Source of the DNA: Pyrobaculum sp. 3827-6
GTDB taxonomy: Archaea; Thermoproteota; Thermoprotei; Thermoproteales; Thermoproteaceae
Direction of reading: 5' to 3'
DNA: 64,000 nt
Assembly: GCF_025641885.1 (NCBI RefSeq)
Contig: NZ_JAOTQN010000002.1
Coordinates: 1 to 64,000 of the forward strand
Part shown: positions 51,521-60,352 of the stretch, piece after piece
How the letters are laid out: each line of letters opens with the position of its first letter
Numbering within the stretch: position 1 is the first letter of the stretch
Notes under the pieces: model-generated
Databases searched by the model: none
What the model saw: only the letters and a program-made list of their open reading frames with translations
Told to the model about the DNA's origin: nothing
Program-made: the position numbers and the translations under genes

Positions 51521-53422
51521 ATGAAAATTAGTTTCTTAATAGGAGGCCCCCAGGGCAGGGGTGTTGAGACCGCGTCTTTCATGTTTATATACGGCGTCGG
51601 CTCCGCGGGGTATTATGTATACTCCAGGAGGGAGTTCTGGAGTAACATAGCGGGTGGGCGCCATAGCTATGTAGTCGGGACGATATCGGAGAGGTGGCCC
51701 GCCCCGGCGCCGGGAAACTCCGTAGAGCTGGCGCTGACTTTCGACGGCCACGCGGTGCTGGAGCACGTCTTCCACTTAAGGAGGGGGAGCTACTTGGTGT
51801 ACAACACCGAGGAGGACTCCAAAACCCCTGATAACTACACGATGATGTCCAAGGCGCTGGCGGAAAGGTTGAAAAAATTCGCAAAGGAGAACGGCTTCGA
51901 GCCCACGGTAAAGGGATACGTGGATTACCTAAGGCGAGGCGGCGTCGAGGTCATCGGGTTGCCCTATAATAAGCACATTACTGAAATTGGGAGGAAGATT
52001 GGGGTTACGTCGCCGGTTATGTTGGCCAGATTTGTAAACACCTTCGTGGTGGCTCTAGGCGCGGCGTTGCTGGGTCTCAGCGATGAGTACGTGGCTAGGG
52101 GCGTCGGCTTTGCTCTCGGGAAGAAGGCAGATGTAATTGAGCAGAACAAGAAGGTTGCGGCGGAGGCCATGAAGCTGGTGGATAGGATGATTGCCGTGCT
52201 AAAGCCGAGGGAACCCGGCGTCAGACGCGTGTTTTGGAATGGGAATGAGGCCTCTGGATATGGTAAAGTGGTGGGGGGGATTCGATTTATCGCCTACTAC
52301 CCCATAACCCCCGCCACCGACGACGCCTTGACTTTTGAAAGGCTGATACCATTTCCAGCGGCGAGGGGCGCTGGGGAGTTCTCTAAATACGAGCGGGTCG
52401 GCGCCGTGGCCTTCCAAGCTGAGGATGAGCTTGCGGCTGTGGCCATCGCGACCGGCGGCGCCATCGCCGGCGCCAGGTCGGCCACCGTCACCTCTGGTCC
52501 GGGCTTTAGCCTAATGGCCGAGGCGATCTCCATGGCGGGCATGATGGAGGTTGGGCTGGTACTCACGTTGTGGATGAGGGCAGGGCCGAGCACTGGGCAG
52601 GCGACGAGGCAGGGTCAGCAAGATCTATTATTTTCGCTATACATAGGCCACGGCGAGTATCCCAAAATTGTCTACGCCAGCGGCGACTTGGAGGAGGTTT
52701 TCCTAGACAGCATCCGCGTGGCTAACTGGGCCGAGAGATTTAGAGTGCCAGTAATCCACCTCCTCGACAAAAACCTGTCTAATACATTCGCCGTGATGCC
52801 GTTGCCGGACCCGTCCAGGGTCAAGATAGCCGCGGTGAAGCCGGTGGTGTATCCACAGACTAGGGAGGTGGAGGCCTATCCCCTAGAGGAAGAGGTGCCG
52901 CCTAGGCTGTTGCCAGGCGTGTCAAACGCTATATTCCACCTAAACAGCCTGGAGCACGACCCCGAGGGCGACCCTGAGGAGGACCCGGTGGTGGTGACGA
53001 GGATGTTCGAGAGGAGGATGGCGAAGCTGAGGCTGATTGAGAGGGAGATACCGCCTGAGGAGAAGCTAGTCTACTACGGCCCCGGGGACGCCAGGCGTGT
53101 AATTGTGGGGTGGGGCTCCACGAAGCCCGCCATACTGACGGCACTTGAGGAGCTACGCGACGTGGGGTTCCTCTACATGAAGTTGCTGTACCCATACCCC
53201 GCGGAGCTGGTGCGGAGGTATCTGCAGGGCAGAGAGACGCTATTTATCGAAAATAACTACTATGGCCAGCTTGCGCTGATAACCCGCATGTACGCTGGAA
53301 TAGAGCCGAGGGCCGTCGCCGTTAAGTTCAACGGGAGGCCTGTAACCAGCGACGATGTTTTATACGCCTATAAAAAATTCGAGGAGGGTCAAAACGTTAT
53401 TAAAATAGAGACGGATCTGTAA
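51521..53422 (+). CDS. korA: 2-oxoacid:ferredoxin oxidoreductase, fused gamma-alpha subunit
   Basis: Oxidatively decarboxylates a 2-oxoacid to its acyl-CoA, reducing ferredoxin. The N-terminal ~190 residues are the gamma domain (ISFLIGGPQGRGVETA, GGRHSYVVGT). The alpha domain follows, with YYPITPATDD (about 259-268, substrate motif), EDELAAVAIATGGAIAGARSATVTSGPG and the C-terminal Rossmann-like domain. 633 residues. The fused gamma-alpha plus separate beta layout is that of crenarchaeal broad-specificity enzymes. Two bases separate it from korB, so the two are an operon. Confidence 0.93.
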   Translation: MKISFLIGGPQGRGVETASFMFIYGVGSAGYYVYSRREFWSNIAGGRHSYVVGTISERWPAPAPGNSVELALTFDGHAVLEHVFHLRRGSYLVYNTEEDSKTPDNYTMMSKALAERLKKFAKENGFEPTVKGYVDYLRRGGVEVIGLPYNKHITEIGRKIGVTSPVMLARFVNTFVVALGAALLGLSDEYVARGVGFALGKKADVIEQNKKVAAEAMKLVDRMIAVLKPREPGVRRVFWNGNEASGYGKVVGGIRFIAYYPITPATDDALTFERLIPFPAARGAGEFSKYERVGAVAFQAEDELAAVAIATGGAIAGARSATVTSGPGFSLMAEAISMAGMMEVGLVLTLWMRAGPSTGQATRQGQQDLLFSLYIGHGEYPKIVYASGDLEEVFLDSIRVANWAERFRVPVIHLLDKNLSNTFAVMPLPDPSRVKIAAVKPVVYPQTREVEAYPLEEEVPPRLLPGVSNAIFHLNSLEHDPEGDPEEDPVVVTRMFERRMAKLRLIEREIPPEEKLVYYGPGDARRVIVGWGSTKPAILTALEELRDVGFLYMKLLYPYPAELVRRYLQGRETLFIENNYYGQLALITRMYAGIEPRAVAVKFNGRPVTSDDVLYAYKKFEEGQNVIKIETDL

Positions 53423-53424
53423 CT

Positions 53425-54363
53425 ATGCAACAGGTTGTCAAGAGGACAGCCGCCGATTATAGGTGGCTACGCGCGCCTGAGTGGTGCCCCGGGTGTGGAC
53501 ATTTCGGCGTCTTGCAGGCCATCTACAACGCCTTTGCGGAGCTTAACCTCGACCCCGCTAACGTGGTGCTTGTCTCCGGCATCGGCTGCTCCTCACGTCT
53601 CCCCCACTATGTCCGCACCACCAGCGTACATGCAATACACGGGAGGGCCATACCCTACGCCCTGGGGATAAAGCTGGCCAACCCCTCCCTCGAGGTGGTG
53701 GTGGTGGGCGGAGACGGGGACTTGATGGCTATAGGCGGCAACCACCTACTCCACATGGGGAGGAGAAACGTCGACATGACCGTCATACTGATGGACAACT
53801 CGGTATATGGACTTACGAGGGGACAGGCAGGCCCCACCCTACCAGCTGGGATTAAGGTAAAGGCAGTACCTAAGGCAAACCCCCAGAGCGAGATAAACCC
53901 ACTCCTCATGGCACTCACGGCGGGGTTCACCTTCATCGCGAGGGGCTACTCATACGACATAAAATACACCACGCGGCTAATCGTAGAGGCGATTAGACAC
54001 AGGGGTAGCGCCTTTGTGCAGATATACAGCCCCTGCGTAACCTACAACAACATAATGACGAGAGAGTGGTACGAGAAGAGGATATACAAACTAGAAGAGG
54101 CTGATCCGAGCTGGGACCCCGTCGTCCACGACGAGAAGGAGCTGGACACCAAGATACGCAAGGCGCTTGACAAGATAGTGGAGCGAGAAAGGCTACCACT
54201 CGGCATATTCTACAAGAACGAGCTTATCCCAACCTTCGAGGAGCGGTATGAAAGCCTATACGACCCCAACTACAGGTCCCTCCCGCCCGCTCTACAGCCA
54301 GTGGAGGTAGACGGCAGACCCATCGTTGACTTCGAAAAGCTCATCGCAGACAGGTTGCTATAG
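53425..54363 (+). CDS. korB: 2-oxoacid:ferredoxin oxidoreductase, beta subunit
   Basis: 312 residues. Carries the cluster and thiamine diphosphate sites: APEWCPGCGHFGVLQAI (about 17-33), GIGCSSRLPHY, VVVGGDGDLMAIGGNHLLH (about 90-108) and MDNSVYGLTRGQAGPT (about 121-136). Cys residues in CPGC, GIGC and SPCVTYNN fit the four ligands of one [4Fe-4S] cluster in these short two-subunit enzymes. The 3' end overlaps the convergent ykgJ-like gene by six bases. Confidence 0.94.
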   Translation: MQQVVKRTAADYRWLRAPEWCPGCGHFGVLQAIYNAFAELNLDPANVVLVSGIGCSSRLPHYVRTTSVHAIHGRAIPYALGIKLANPSLEVVVVGGDGDLMAIGGNHLLHMGRRNVDMTVILMDNSVYGLTRGQAGPTLPAGIKVKAVPKANPQSEINPLLMALTAGFTFIARGYSYDIKYTTRLIVEAIRHRGSAFVQIYSPCVTYNNIMTREWYEKRIYKLEEADPSWDPVVHDEKELDTKIRKALDKIVERERLPLGIFYKNELIPTFEERYESLYDPNYRSLPPALQPVEVDGRPIVDFEKLIADRLL

Positions 54364-54990
54364 AAACTTCTCGATAGTCAGCTCGGGGTAGAATCGGCGG
54401 ATATACGTGAAGCCGTTTATGATGGGGAAGAAGGGGTACTTCCCCTCCTCGTCTAGCTCCGCCTCCCCCCTCTTCCACAGCTCCGACAGGATCTTGGCGT
54501 ATAGATACCGCTTCTCCAGCGTCTTGACGGCTACGCCGACTTCTCTCGGCGCGTATTTCACAGCCACCTTTACGTTAGCCATATGCGCCACGTCCGCCGC
54601 CGTCAAGTCGCGGCGCACCACTGGGCATAGAGTAGACATTACAAACTTGACATCCATCCTAACCTCGCGCGCCGCGGGGTCCAGCTCGTAGCGGATTACC
54701 TTCGGGAGGTAGGGAAACGACCTGCACGTCAGAGGTTTGTAGAGGTCGTGCAACATACACCTCGTCCCGTCGAGAAAGGGACAGGCGCCATCCTCGTCGA
54801 GATGCATTAAGTACGACAGAGCCACCCTGAGATTAGCCCTTAAGTCGGCCACCTTGTAGGCAGGCGTAAACACCACCTCTACGCCCAGATCCCTGGCGTA
54901 TTTCTGCAACAGGTACACTTCGTGCGGTAGCACCGTTACCGGACTGGCTCTGCAACACAAGGCGCAACCCGGCTCGCATCTAAACGTCAC
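54358..54990 (-). CDS. YkgJ-type cysteine cluster protein
   Basis: 210 residues. The N-terminal FRCEPGCALCCR gives Cys at about 5, 9, 12 and 13, and later Cys residues in GACPFLDGTRCMLHDLYKPLTCR (about 69-91) complete the Zn/Fe-chelating motif of the YkgJ (CxxxCxxCC) family. Function unknown. The ATG 54990 has CTTTATATACT about 20-30 bases upstream. It starts one base from the open frame of the divergent small membrane protein. Confidence 0.88.
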   Translation of the reverse strand: MTFRCEPGCALCCRASPVTVLPHEVYLLQKYARDLGVEVVFTPAYKVADLRANLRVALSYLMHLDEDGACPFLDGTRCMLHDLYKPLTCRSFPYLPKVIRYELDPAAREVRMDVKFVMSTLCPVVRRDLTAADVAHMANVKVAVKYAPREVGVAVKTLEKRYLYAKILSELWKRGEAELDEEGKYPFFPIINGFTYIRRFYPELTIEKFL

Positions 54991-55084
54991 AGTGATGAAC
55001 TCACGCTATGACTTTATATACTCTAGCGCCGCGAATCTACCAGCCGGCGCTAAAACTTTTAAATTACCACCGGCAAGAGTGGTC

Positions 55085-55366
55085 GTGCTTGATAATGTAT
55101 TGGCACTACTGGGGCCCTTCGTAATCGGGTTCCTCGTAGGGGTTCTAGCCAAGAGGGTGCTGTCGCTGGCCGCCGTCCTAATAGCCCTCTTTATCGCCTT
55201 GGCCGCCCTGGGCTACCTATCCCCGGATCAAGTCACGGCCTTCCTAAAGCAACTTGGATACGCCGCCAACGAGGCGCTAGCCTACGCCACGAGAATAAAA
55301 AACGCGATACCCTACTCCTCGATCACATTCCTCATCGGACTGGCGCTGGGCTTGTGGAAGGGCTAG
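55085..55366 (+). CDS. Small FUN14-like membrane protein
   Basis: About 93 residues. Hydrophobic segments lie at about 5-18, 20-42 and near the C-terminus (SSITFLIGLALGLWKG). The Gly-rich pattern FVIGFLVGVLAKR followed by a polar helix resembles archaeal FUN14-type proteins. The frame is open from 54992, but TTTTAAATTA at 55057-55066 lies about 20-28 bases before GTG 55085 (GTG 55079 is also possible), so the short form is favoured. Confidence 0.6.
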   Translation: MLDNVLALLGPFVIGFLVGVLAKRVLSLAAVLIALFIALAALGYLSPDQVTAFLKQLGYAANEALAYATRIKNAIPYSSITFLIGLALGLWKG

Positions 55367-55438
55367 TCTAATCTAAAACACCGCCGCTGACAGCTACACC
55401 GCCTTTGTTAAATATGCCACTCATTAACCACTACACCT

Positions 55439-55594
55439 ATGAGGGCGGACGCCCCACTTATGAAGCTACTACGTAACGGTGGTCTTTGGATGCTTAGCGG
55501 CGTATCGCGCCTACGTGTCGATTCGCGGCTGGGGGAGGCGACGTACGTGCAGAGCCTCTACGCAACAACGCAGTTTGGGCGTGGGGGGCCATGA
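55439..55594 (+). CDS. Small 51-residue ORF coupled to the aminotransferase
   Basis: ATG 55439 to TGA 55592-55594. The stop overlaps the ATG of the aminotransferase (ATGA). TTGTTAAATATG at 55405-55416 lies about 23-34 bases before the start, placing a leaderless message at this ORF rather than at the aminotransferase. The basic product includes MKLLRNGGLWMLSGVSRLRV and YVQSLYATTQFGRGGP. No family recognised. It may be a leader peptide or small subunit, or a former N-terminal extension. Confidence 0.5.
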   Translation: MRADAPLMKLLRNGGLWMLSGVSRLRVDSRLGEATYVQSLYATTQFGRGGP

Positions 55595-56586
55595 CCCTCC
55601 CGCCGCCCGCCGGCGTTCTTAAGCTTGACCAGAACGAGGTGCCTATACCGCCTCCGGAGCACGTCGTCGCGGCCGCGGCCCAGGCGCTGTATGTGAGTAA
55701 CTGGTATCAGCCCGCGGCTCTGTACGACGAGGTTAGGCAGCTCTACGCAGAGTATTCGGGGGTAGACCCGAGCCGCGTCTGGCTGTTCCCGGGGGCGGAC
55801 GACTTTTTCGACATGTTGCTACACAGGGTAAAGACGCTGGCGGCGCCCCGCCCCACGTACTTCCTCCTAGAGGACCAGTCCGCGTTTAACAGAGTGGCCC
55901 TTGTGCAGAGCCCGCTCACGGGGGAGGAGTTCCGCCTAGACTTCTCGGATTTTCTAGACAAGGCCAAGAGGGCAGACGCGGTGTATGTAGACAACCCCAA
56001 CAACCCAACTGGCCAGCTACTACTGAGCCAGAGAGAGGTGGAGGAGCTGCTGGCGCTGGGCAAGCCCACTATCGTCGACGAGGCGTATTTCGAGTTCTCC
56101 GGCGTAACAGTGGCCGGACTGGTGGAGTCCTGGCCCAACCTCGCCGTGGTTAGGACTATGTCCAAGGCGTTTCTAATGGCCGGGTTCAGAGTCACGCCGG
56201 TGCTCGCCGGGAGGGGCTGGGAGATACACTACAACACGGTGAGGTTCAGGGTGTCTCTGGCTTCTCTCGCCGCGGCCAGGGCCGCCCTGTACAAAAGGGA
56301 TTACGTCAACGACGTGGTGAGGCAGATAAGAGATGGCGCCGAGCTTCTGAGGCAGGGCCTCGCCAAGGCGGGGGTCAAGACGTGGCCTACGTGGGCCAAC
56401 TTTCTCTTAGCCAGAGGCCCGCCTGGCTTCGCCCAGTTGCTCAGAAAACACGGAGTCTGGGTCAGAGACGAGGAGCGGAGGCTCGGCCCGGGCTACGTCC
56501 GCATCACCGTGGGGACGAGGGAGGTGAACCTCCAGCTACTGAGGACCGTGGCTGCCGTGCTCACCCCCGCCTCTGCGCCGACTTAG
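55591..56586 (+). CDS. Class I/II aminotransferase, HisC-like
   Basis: 331 residues. KLDQNEVPIPPPEHV at the start, YVDNPNNPTGQLLLSQ (about 132-147), VDEAYFEFSG (about 159-168) and the Schiff-base Lys in VRTMSKAFLMAGFRVTPV (about 189-206). This is a plausible active enzyme related to histidinol-phosphate or aromatic aminotransferases. With hisC at 31 kb, this second copy may have another substrate. Its ATG is inside the stop of the upstream small ORF. The last 26 bases overlap the convergent PaREP1 gene. Confidence 0.85.
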   Translation: MTLPPPAGVLKLDQNEVPIPPPEHVVAAAAQALYVSNWYQPAALYDEVRQLYAEYSGVDPSRVWLFPGADDFFDMLLHRVKTLAAPRPTYFLLEDQSAFNRVALVQSPLTGEEFRLDFSDFLDKAKRADAVYVDNPNNPTGQLLLSQREVEELLALGKPTIVDEAYFEFSGVTVAGLVESWPNLAVVRTMSKAFLMAGFRVTPVLAGRGWEIHYNTVRFRVSLASLAAARAALYKRDYVNDVVRQIRDGAELLRQGLAKAGVKTWPTWANFLLARGPPGFAQLLRKHGVWVRDEERRLGPGYVRITVGTREVNLQLLRTVAAVLTPASAPT

Positions 56587-57025
56587 CCATCTCCACGGCG
56601 TGTGACCGGACGGACTCCGCCGCCTTTAGAAGAGCTTCTATATCTCCCCTCTCGAGATGTCCCTCGTAGAAGTTTATATGCAACTGCTCAACGGCGGCGA
56701 ACATGGTGATTAGCTCTGGCTTATCTCTAGCCAGCCGCCTCACCACAGCCCAGATTAGTCTGTGAGAGTCGTGCGGAAGCCCTGTGACCTCTGCGTAGGC
56801 CTTCACGGCTTGCACAACTGCGTTCCATATCTTCTCAGATGCTTGTCTCAAGTCTCCTAGCGATAGCAACCTCAGCCCCTCCCTCCAGAACCAGTCGGAG
56901 GCGGCTATACAAGCCTCAACCCTCTCTGGGGGGTCCGCCTCCCGGGCTAGGAGTTCTAGGAGGTAGGCATCTGCGTCCTTCCCGAGCTGTTCAGCACGTC
57001 TTTTTAGCATTGCCAGCGGCTCCAC
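56561..57025 (-). CDS. PaREP1-family protein, third copy
   Basis: 154 residues. Its N-terminus is shorter and less RHH-like (MEPLAMLKRRAEQLGKDADA) than in the other two copies. The helical domain has GDLRQASEKIWNAVVQAVKA (about 56-75) and the conserved LHINFYEG (about 119-126). Protein identity to the others is moderate and there is no long DNA identity, so it is an older paralogue. GTG start 57025 with GATATTAAAAATT about 15-28 bases upstream. Confidence 0.82.
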   Translation of the reverse strand: MEPLAMLKRRAEQLGKDADAYLLELLAREADPPERVEACIAASDWFWREGLRLLSLGDLRQASEKIWNAVVQAVKAYAEVTGLPHDSHRLIWAVVRRLARDKPELITMFAAVEQLHINFYEGHLERGDIEALLKAAESVRSHAVEMAKSAQRRG

Positions 57026-57099
57026 TTATATAACCCGCGATATTAAAAATTAATGTTGGCTACCGCTAAGCTATATTAACTCTAAACGACATGGAGGTC

Positions 57100-58212
57100 A
57101 TGGATGTAAAGTCGGCCAGGTCGCTTGGGGCAGAGCTCGTGGGTAAGCTCCCTTGGCAGGAGGTGGCGGATTCCCCCACCATTAGGTACTACACCGACTG
57201 GTCTAGGTTTGAGGGGTTTAAGCGCCTGGAGGAGGCGCCGAGGGTTGAGTTGCCTGTCTCTGGCTGTGAGGTTGTTGTCTACAACGGCGTGTTGCTGGGG
57301 GCTGGGAGGTGCGGGGGGGTGGAGGTGGGGGTCGCCGACGACGTGTTTAAAGAGGTGCAGATAAACAGCAAGATATTGGCCCTGCACGCCGCGGCGCTTA
57401 TAGAGCCCGTGTCTGTGAGGGTGAGGGGCTCGGTAGGCCCCCTGGTGGTTAAGTTGCTGGCCTCTGAGAGGGGGGTCCACGTGGCTAGCCACGTCGTGTT
57501 GGATATCGACAGCGCCGCCTCGGGCTCTGTGGTTATCTACGTCGAGGCGGGGGAGGGGGTGATGCACACCGCCGTGGTGGAGGGGGTGGCCGGCGGCGGT
57601 GTGGAGTATGTGCTTGTGTCTAGGGGCGGGGGGCCTCAGTACGTCCACTCGGCGCTTTCCGTGAGGAGCGCCCTCTACGCGAGGCCCTTGGTGATGGGGG
57701 GCGTGATGAACTCTGTGAGGGAGGAATATGTGACGGGGGAGGGGGCCTCTGTTGAGGTGGTGGGTCTTGAGCTGGGCACCGGCGCCTCTAGGCTTGACCA
57801 CGTGGTTTCTGTGATAAACGACGCGCCTAGGGGTAGGGGCTATGCCCGGCTCTACGCAGTGGCGGCGGACAAGTCGTTTGTTACGCAGAGGGCTGTGGGC
57901 CGCATCACGAAGCAGGGTGTTGGTAGCGACAGCGCGGTGGAGGGCGTGGTGTACATAGCGGGGGAGGGGGCCGTCGCCAACACCCAGCCCATCATCCTGG
58001 TGGAGACTGGCGAGGTGGAGGGGGCTAGGCACTCTGCCGCCGACGCCGCGCTGGACGAGGAGAGGGAGTACTACCTCAGAGCCAGGGGGGTGAGGAGGGG
58101 GGATCTGCCTAAGTTGCTCATTGCGAGCTTGATAGATCAGTATCTCTCGTCGCTGTCGGAGCAAGCCCGGGGTTTTGTAGAAGAGGTTGTCAAAGCCTCG
58201 GGCGTGCTCTAG
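57100..58212 (+). CDS. SufD/SufB-type Fe-S assembly protein
   Basis: About 370 residues of right-handed beta-helix character. The C-terminal signature DSAVEGVVYIAGEGAVANTQP, GARHSAADAALDEEREYYLRARG (about 304-326) and GFVEEVV matches SufD/SufB scaffold partners; a Ser stands near the usual His/Cys site. The SufBC partners are not in the window. ATG 57100 lies about 26 bases after CTATATTAA; an in-frame ATG at 57091 is the alternative. The 3' end overlaps tiaS tail-to-tail by four bases. Confidence 0.82.
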   Translation: MDVKSARSLGAELVGKLPWQEVADSPTIRYYTDWSRFEGFKRLEEAPRVELPVSGCEVVVYNGVLLGAGRCGGVEVGVADDVFKEVQINSKILALHAAALIEPVSVRVRGSVGPLVVKLLASERGVHVASHVVLDIDSAASGSVVIYVEAGEGVMHTAVVEGVAGGGVEYVLVSRGGGPQYVHSALSVRSALYARPLVMGGVMNSVREEYVTGEGASVEVVGLELGTGASRLDHVVSVINDAPRGRGYARLYAVAADKSFVTQRAVGRITKQGVGSDSAVEGVVYIAGEGAVANTQPIILVETGEVEGARHSAADAALDEEREYYLRARGVRRGDLPKLLIASLIDQYLSSLSEQARGFVEEVVKASGVL

Positions 58213-59456
58213 ACAATCCACCTGACGGCGCTGGGGGAGAAGAAGCTTGCGATCTCCGGCTCAACCCCGGGTGGCTTAAGGAGGTGGCGCCACTCGCCGG
58301 GCCTGGGCAGAATCAGAGCCCTGGGGGCGTAGTCGTATATCCACCTGGTGGCGGCCCGGCGGAACAGCGTGCCGCAGACGCGGCATCTCCAGCCCTTCCC
58401 AGCCCCGGCGCTTTCCAGCGAGCCTCCGCAGTAGGGACACCTCTCCCTAGCCCTCCGGTAGCGCCCGAGGATGTACGCCCTCTCTACGTATAGGTAGAGC
58501 CGCCCTCCGCGGGGCTTCAGCCCTCCGTAGAGCTCCACGTCGCACCCAACGCATCTCTCCAGTTCAGCCGCCATCCTCCCCAGATGTCTATAGACCACGA
58601 ATGGAAGGCCGCTGTCCAGCCACCCCACAAGATGCCTCCCCCCCACCCTCTTTACGCCTTGTATTATGCCCCTGGCTCTATAGAAAGAGTAGGGATAGGG
58701 CTCGTCGAAGTAGATCCCCAGCTCGATGTGGGCGTCCACGGCTTGGTTAGTCCTGTAGATAACCCAACCCGACGGCTTAAAGCCCCAGCTCTCTAAAAGA
58801 GACTCTGCGTATACGAGGTGCTGGGGGGTTAGCCCCCTCACGCCGAAGTACACGGGGTCGGGCCCCCTGGGCTCGATCAACACCCTGTTCCTGTCGACGT
58901 TGTGGAAGGTGAATGGGTAGGTGAGGGCCTCCATGGCCCTCGCCAGCTGGGGGGGTATCGGTAGCCTCTCCCCCTCCCGGTAGGCGATGAGCTCGAAGGT
59001 GGAGAGGGGGAGCTCCGCCCCCACGGCGGCGACGGCGCCTATCTTACCTCTACCGCCCCACGTCTTAAGCCCTGCGCGCTCAGCCGCGCTTACGCTGACC
59101 ACCTGCGTCAGCGCCATTCTGTATAGGACCCGCGCGCGCTCCGGCACCAAGCCGACGGCCATGGCGACTCCTGGGTCGGTCTTGCCCTCCCGCCTGGCGA
59201 GGGCTTGGACCACCTCCACGGCGAGTCTCCACAGCTCATCTACGTCGCCGGGCGGCACGTCGAGGGCAAGGGCCACGGCGGCGTTGCCCCTAGTCTTAAA
59301 CGGCACGTTGGGGTTCAGCCTAATCAGCCGGGGGAAGTCTTGGAAGGCCTCGGGGCCCCACTTCTTTAACACCTCCTTTGCAAATACGTAGCCTACATAC
59401 GTCGTGCAACCTCCCCTGTGGCTGTCCGTGTCGTCGATCCCTATGTAAACCTTCAT
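58209..59456 (-). CDS. tiaS: tRNA(Ile2) agmatinylcytidine synthetase TiaS
   Basis: Attaches agmatine to C34 of tRNA(Ile)-CAU so that it reads AUA, an archaeal modification. 415 residues: VYIGIDDTDSHRGGCTTYVG (about 3-22, kinase-like domain), FKTRGNAAVALAL, KTDPGVAMAVG, the ferredoxin-like region WGGRGKIGAVAAVGAELP, an OB-fold segment around GWVIYRTNQAVDAHIE and a C-terminal Zn ribbon CPYCGGS...CRVCG (about 358-381). The ATG overlaps the stop of the BtuF-like gene by four bases, so they are cotranscribed. Confidence 0.93.
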   Translation of the reverse strand: MKVYIGIDDTDSHRGGCTTYVGYVFAKEVLKKWGPEAFQDFPRLIRLNPNVPFKTRGNAAVALALDVPPGDVDELWRLAVEVVQALARREGKTDPGVAMAVGLVPERARVLYRMALTQVVSVSAAERAGLKTWGGRGKIGAVAAVGAELPLSTFELIAYREGERLPIPPQLARAMEALTYPFTFHNVDRNRVLIEPRGPDPVYFGVRGLTPQHLVYAESLLESWGFKPSGWVIYRTNQAVDAHIELGIYFDEPYPYSFYRARGIIQGVKRVGGRHLVGWLDSGLPFVVYRHLGRMAAELERCVGCDVELYGGLKPRGGRLYLYVERAYILGRYRRARERCPYCGGSLESAGAGKGWRCRVCGTLFRRAATRWIYDYAPRALILPRPGEWRHLLKPPGVEPEIASFFSPSAVRWIV

Positions 59457-60265
59457 CTATAGGGGCCGTACCAGGCGTCCCGCAGAGAGGGCCTCGAGAC
59501 GCTGGAGGCGCCCCCCACCCACCTCTCCCCCCTGGCAACGGCGGCGGCGAGGAGGCCCAGATCTAGGGGCAGAGAGGGGCCGTAGTGCGCCAGGGTGTCG
59601 TTTGGAGTCACCACGTACTCCCTCCCCCTCAGGAACTCCACCTCACGCTCGCTGTAGCTCCTCCCCCTGGCCTCGTAAATCACGAAGCTGGACCTTTCCA
59701 CCAACCCCAGTGGGGGCTCCTCGTAGTGCATAAAGACGCATGGGAGCCCCCCTAGATATCTCAGCCCCACCCTCGTAAGCGCGTCCGCCACGTAGGAGTT
59801 GCCGCAAGCCACGTCGTACACGCCGAGGTTAATAATCGCAAGAACGCCGTCGTACAGCGGCGCCCCCCTCAACAAATCTCGGTACACCCCGGCTAGTCTG
59901 TCCCCCTCCTCGTCGCGATCGAAAAGCCTTGCGAAGAACCTAAACACGGCAACTACCGCGTCGATATTCACAGGTGTCGGTACAGCCACAACTGCCCGAG
60001 ACACCTCCGCCGCCTTTTCTAACAAATGCCTCTGCACCGGGTAGTAGAGGATAAACAAGTCGGGGGCCAGTGCCCGCGCCCGCTCCCCGTCGAAATCTGT
60101 AAACGTGCCCACGATAGGCACCTTCATCAGCTCCCTCGGCCTGTACGAAAAGGCGTCACGCCCGACGATCTCAACGCCGAGCAACGCCAAGAACTCGTTA
60201 ACAGACGGGTTGAGACTCACAACTCTCCTAGGCACCCCGTCAACACGGCCCATCAGCAACACCAT
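59453..60265 (-). CDS. BtuF-like periplasmic-binding-fold protein, no export signal
   Basis: About 270 residues. RVVSLNPSVNEFLALLGVEIVGRD (near the N-terminus) and LAPDLFILYYPVQRHLLEKA belong to the cobalamin/siderophore binding-protein fold. The likely start, ATG 60265 (or ATG 60253), gives only MVLLMGRVDGVPRR before the fold, with no signal peptide; GATATAAAAAC is 14-26 bases upstream. It is possibly cytoplasmic with a non-transport role. The following overlapping gene is tiaS; no transporter partner is nearby. Confidence 0.75.
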   Translation of the reverse strand: MVLLMGRVDGVPRRVVSLNPSVNEFLALLGVEIVGRDAFSYRPRELMKVPIVGTFTDFDGERARALAPDLFILYYPVQRHLLEKAAEVSRAVVAVPTPVNIDAVVAVFRFFARLFDRDEEGDRLAGVYRDLLRGAPLYDGVLAIINLGVYDVACGNSYVADALTRVGLRYLGGLPCVFMHYEEPPLGLVERSSFVIYEARGRSYSEREVEFLRGREYVVTPNDTLAHYGPSLPLDLGLLAAAVARGERWVGGASSVSRPSLRDAWYGPYR

Positions 60266-60325
60266 TAACTCACAAAAACCCGATATAAAAACAAGCACAG
60301 ATATACTACAGGGGCAACCGTGTAA

Positions 60326-60336
60326 AGCTTATATCC
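60326..60336 (+). promoter_or_regulatory. TATA box of the RNase P RNA gene
   Basis: AGCTTATATCC is centred about 24 bases before the 5' strand of helix P1 (60355). Confidence 0.6.
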
Positions 60337-60352
60337 CAGCACTGCTAGAAGA

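Noticed and set aside
57082-58221. 379-codon minus-strand frame opposite the SufD gene
   Set aside because: His/Arg/Pro-rich antisense shadow; SufD motifs are unambiguous on the plus strand.
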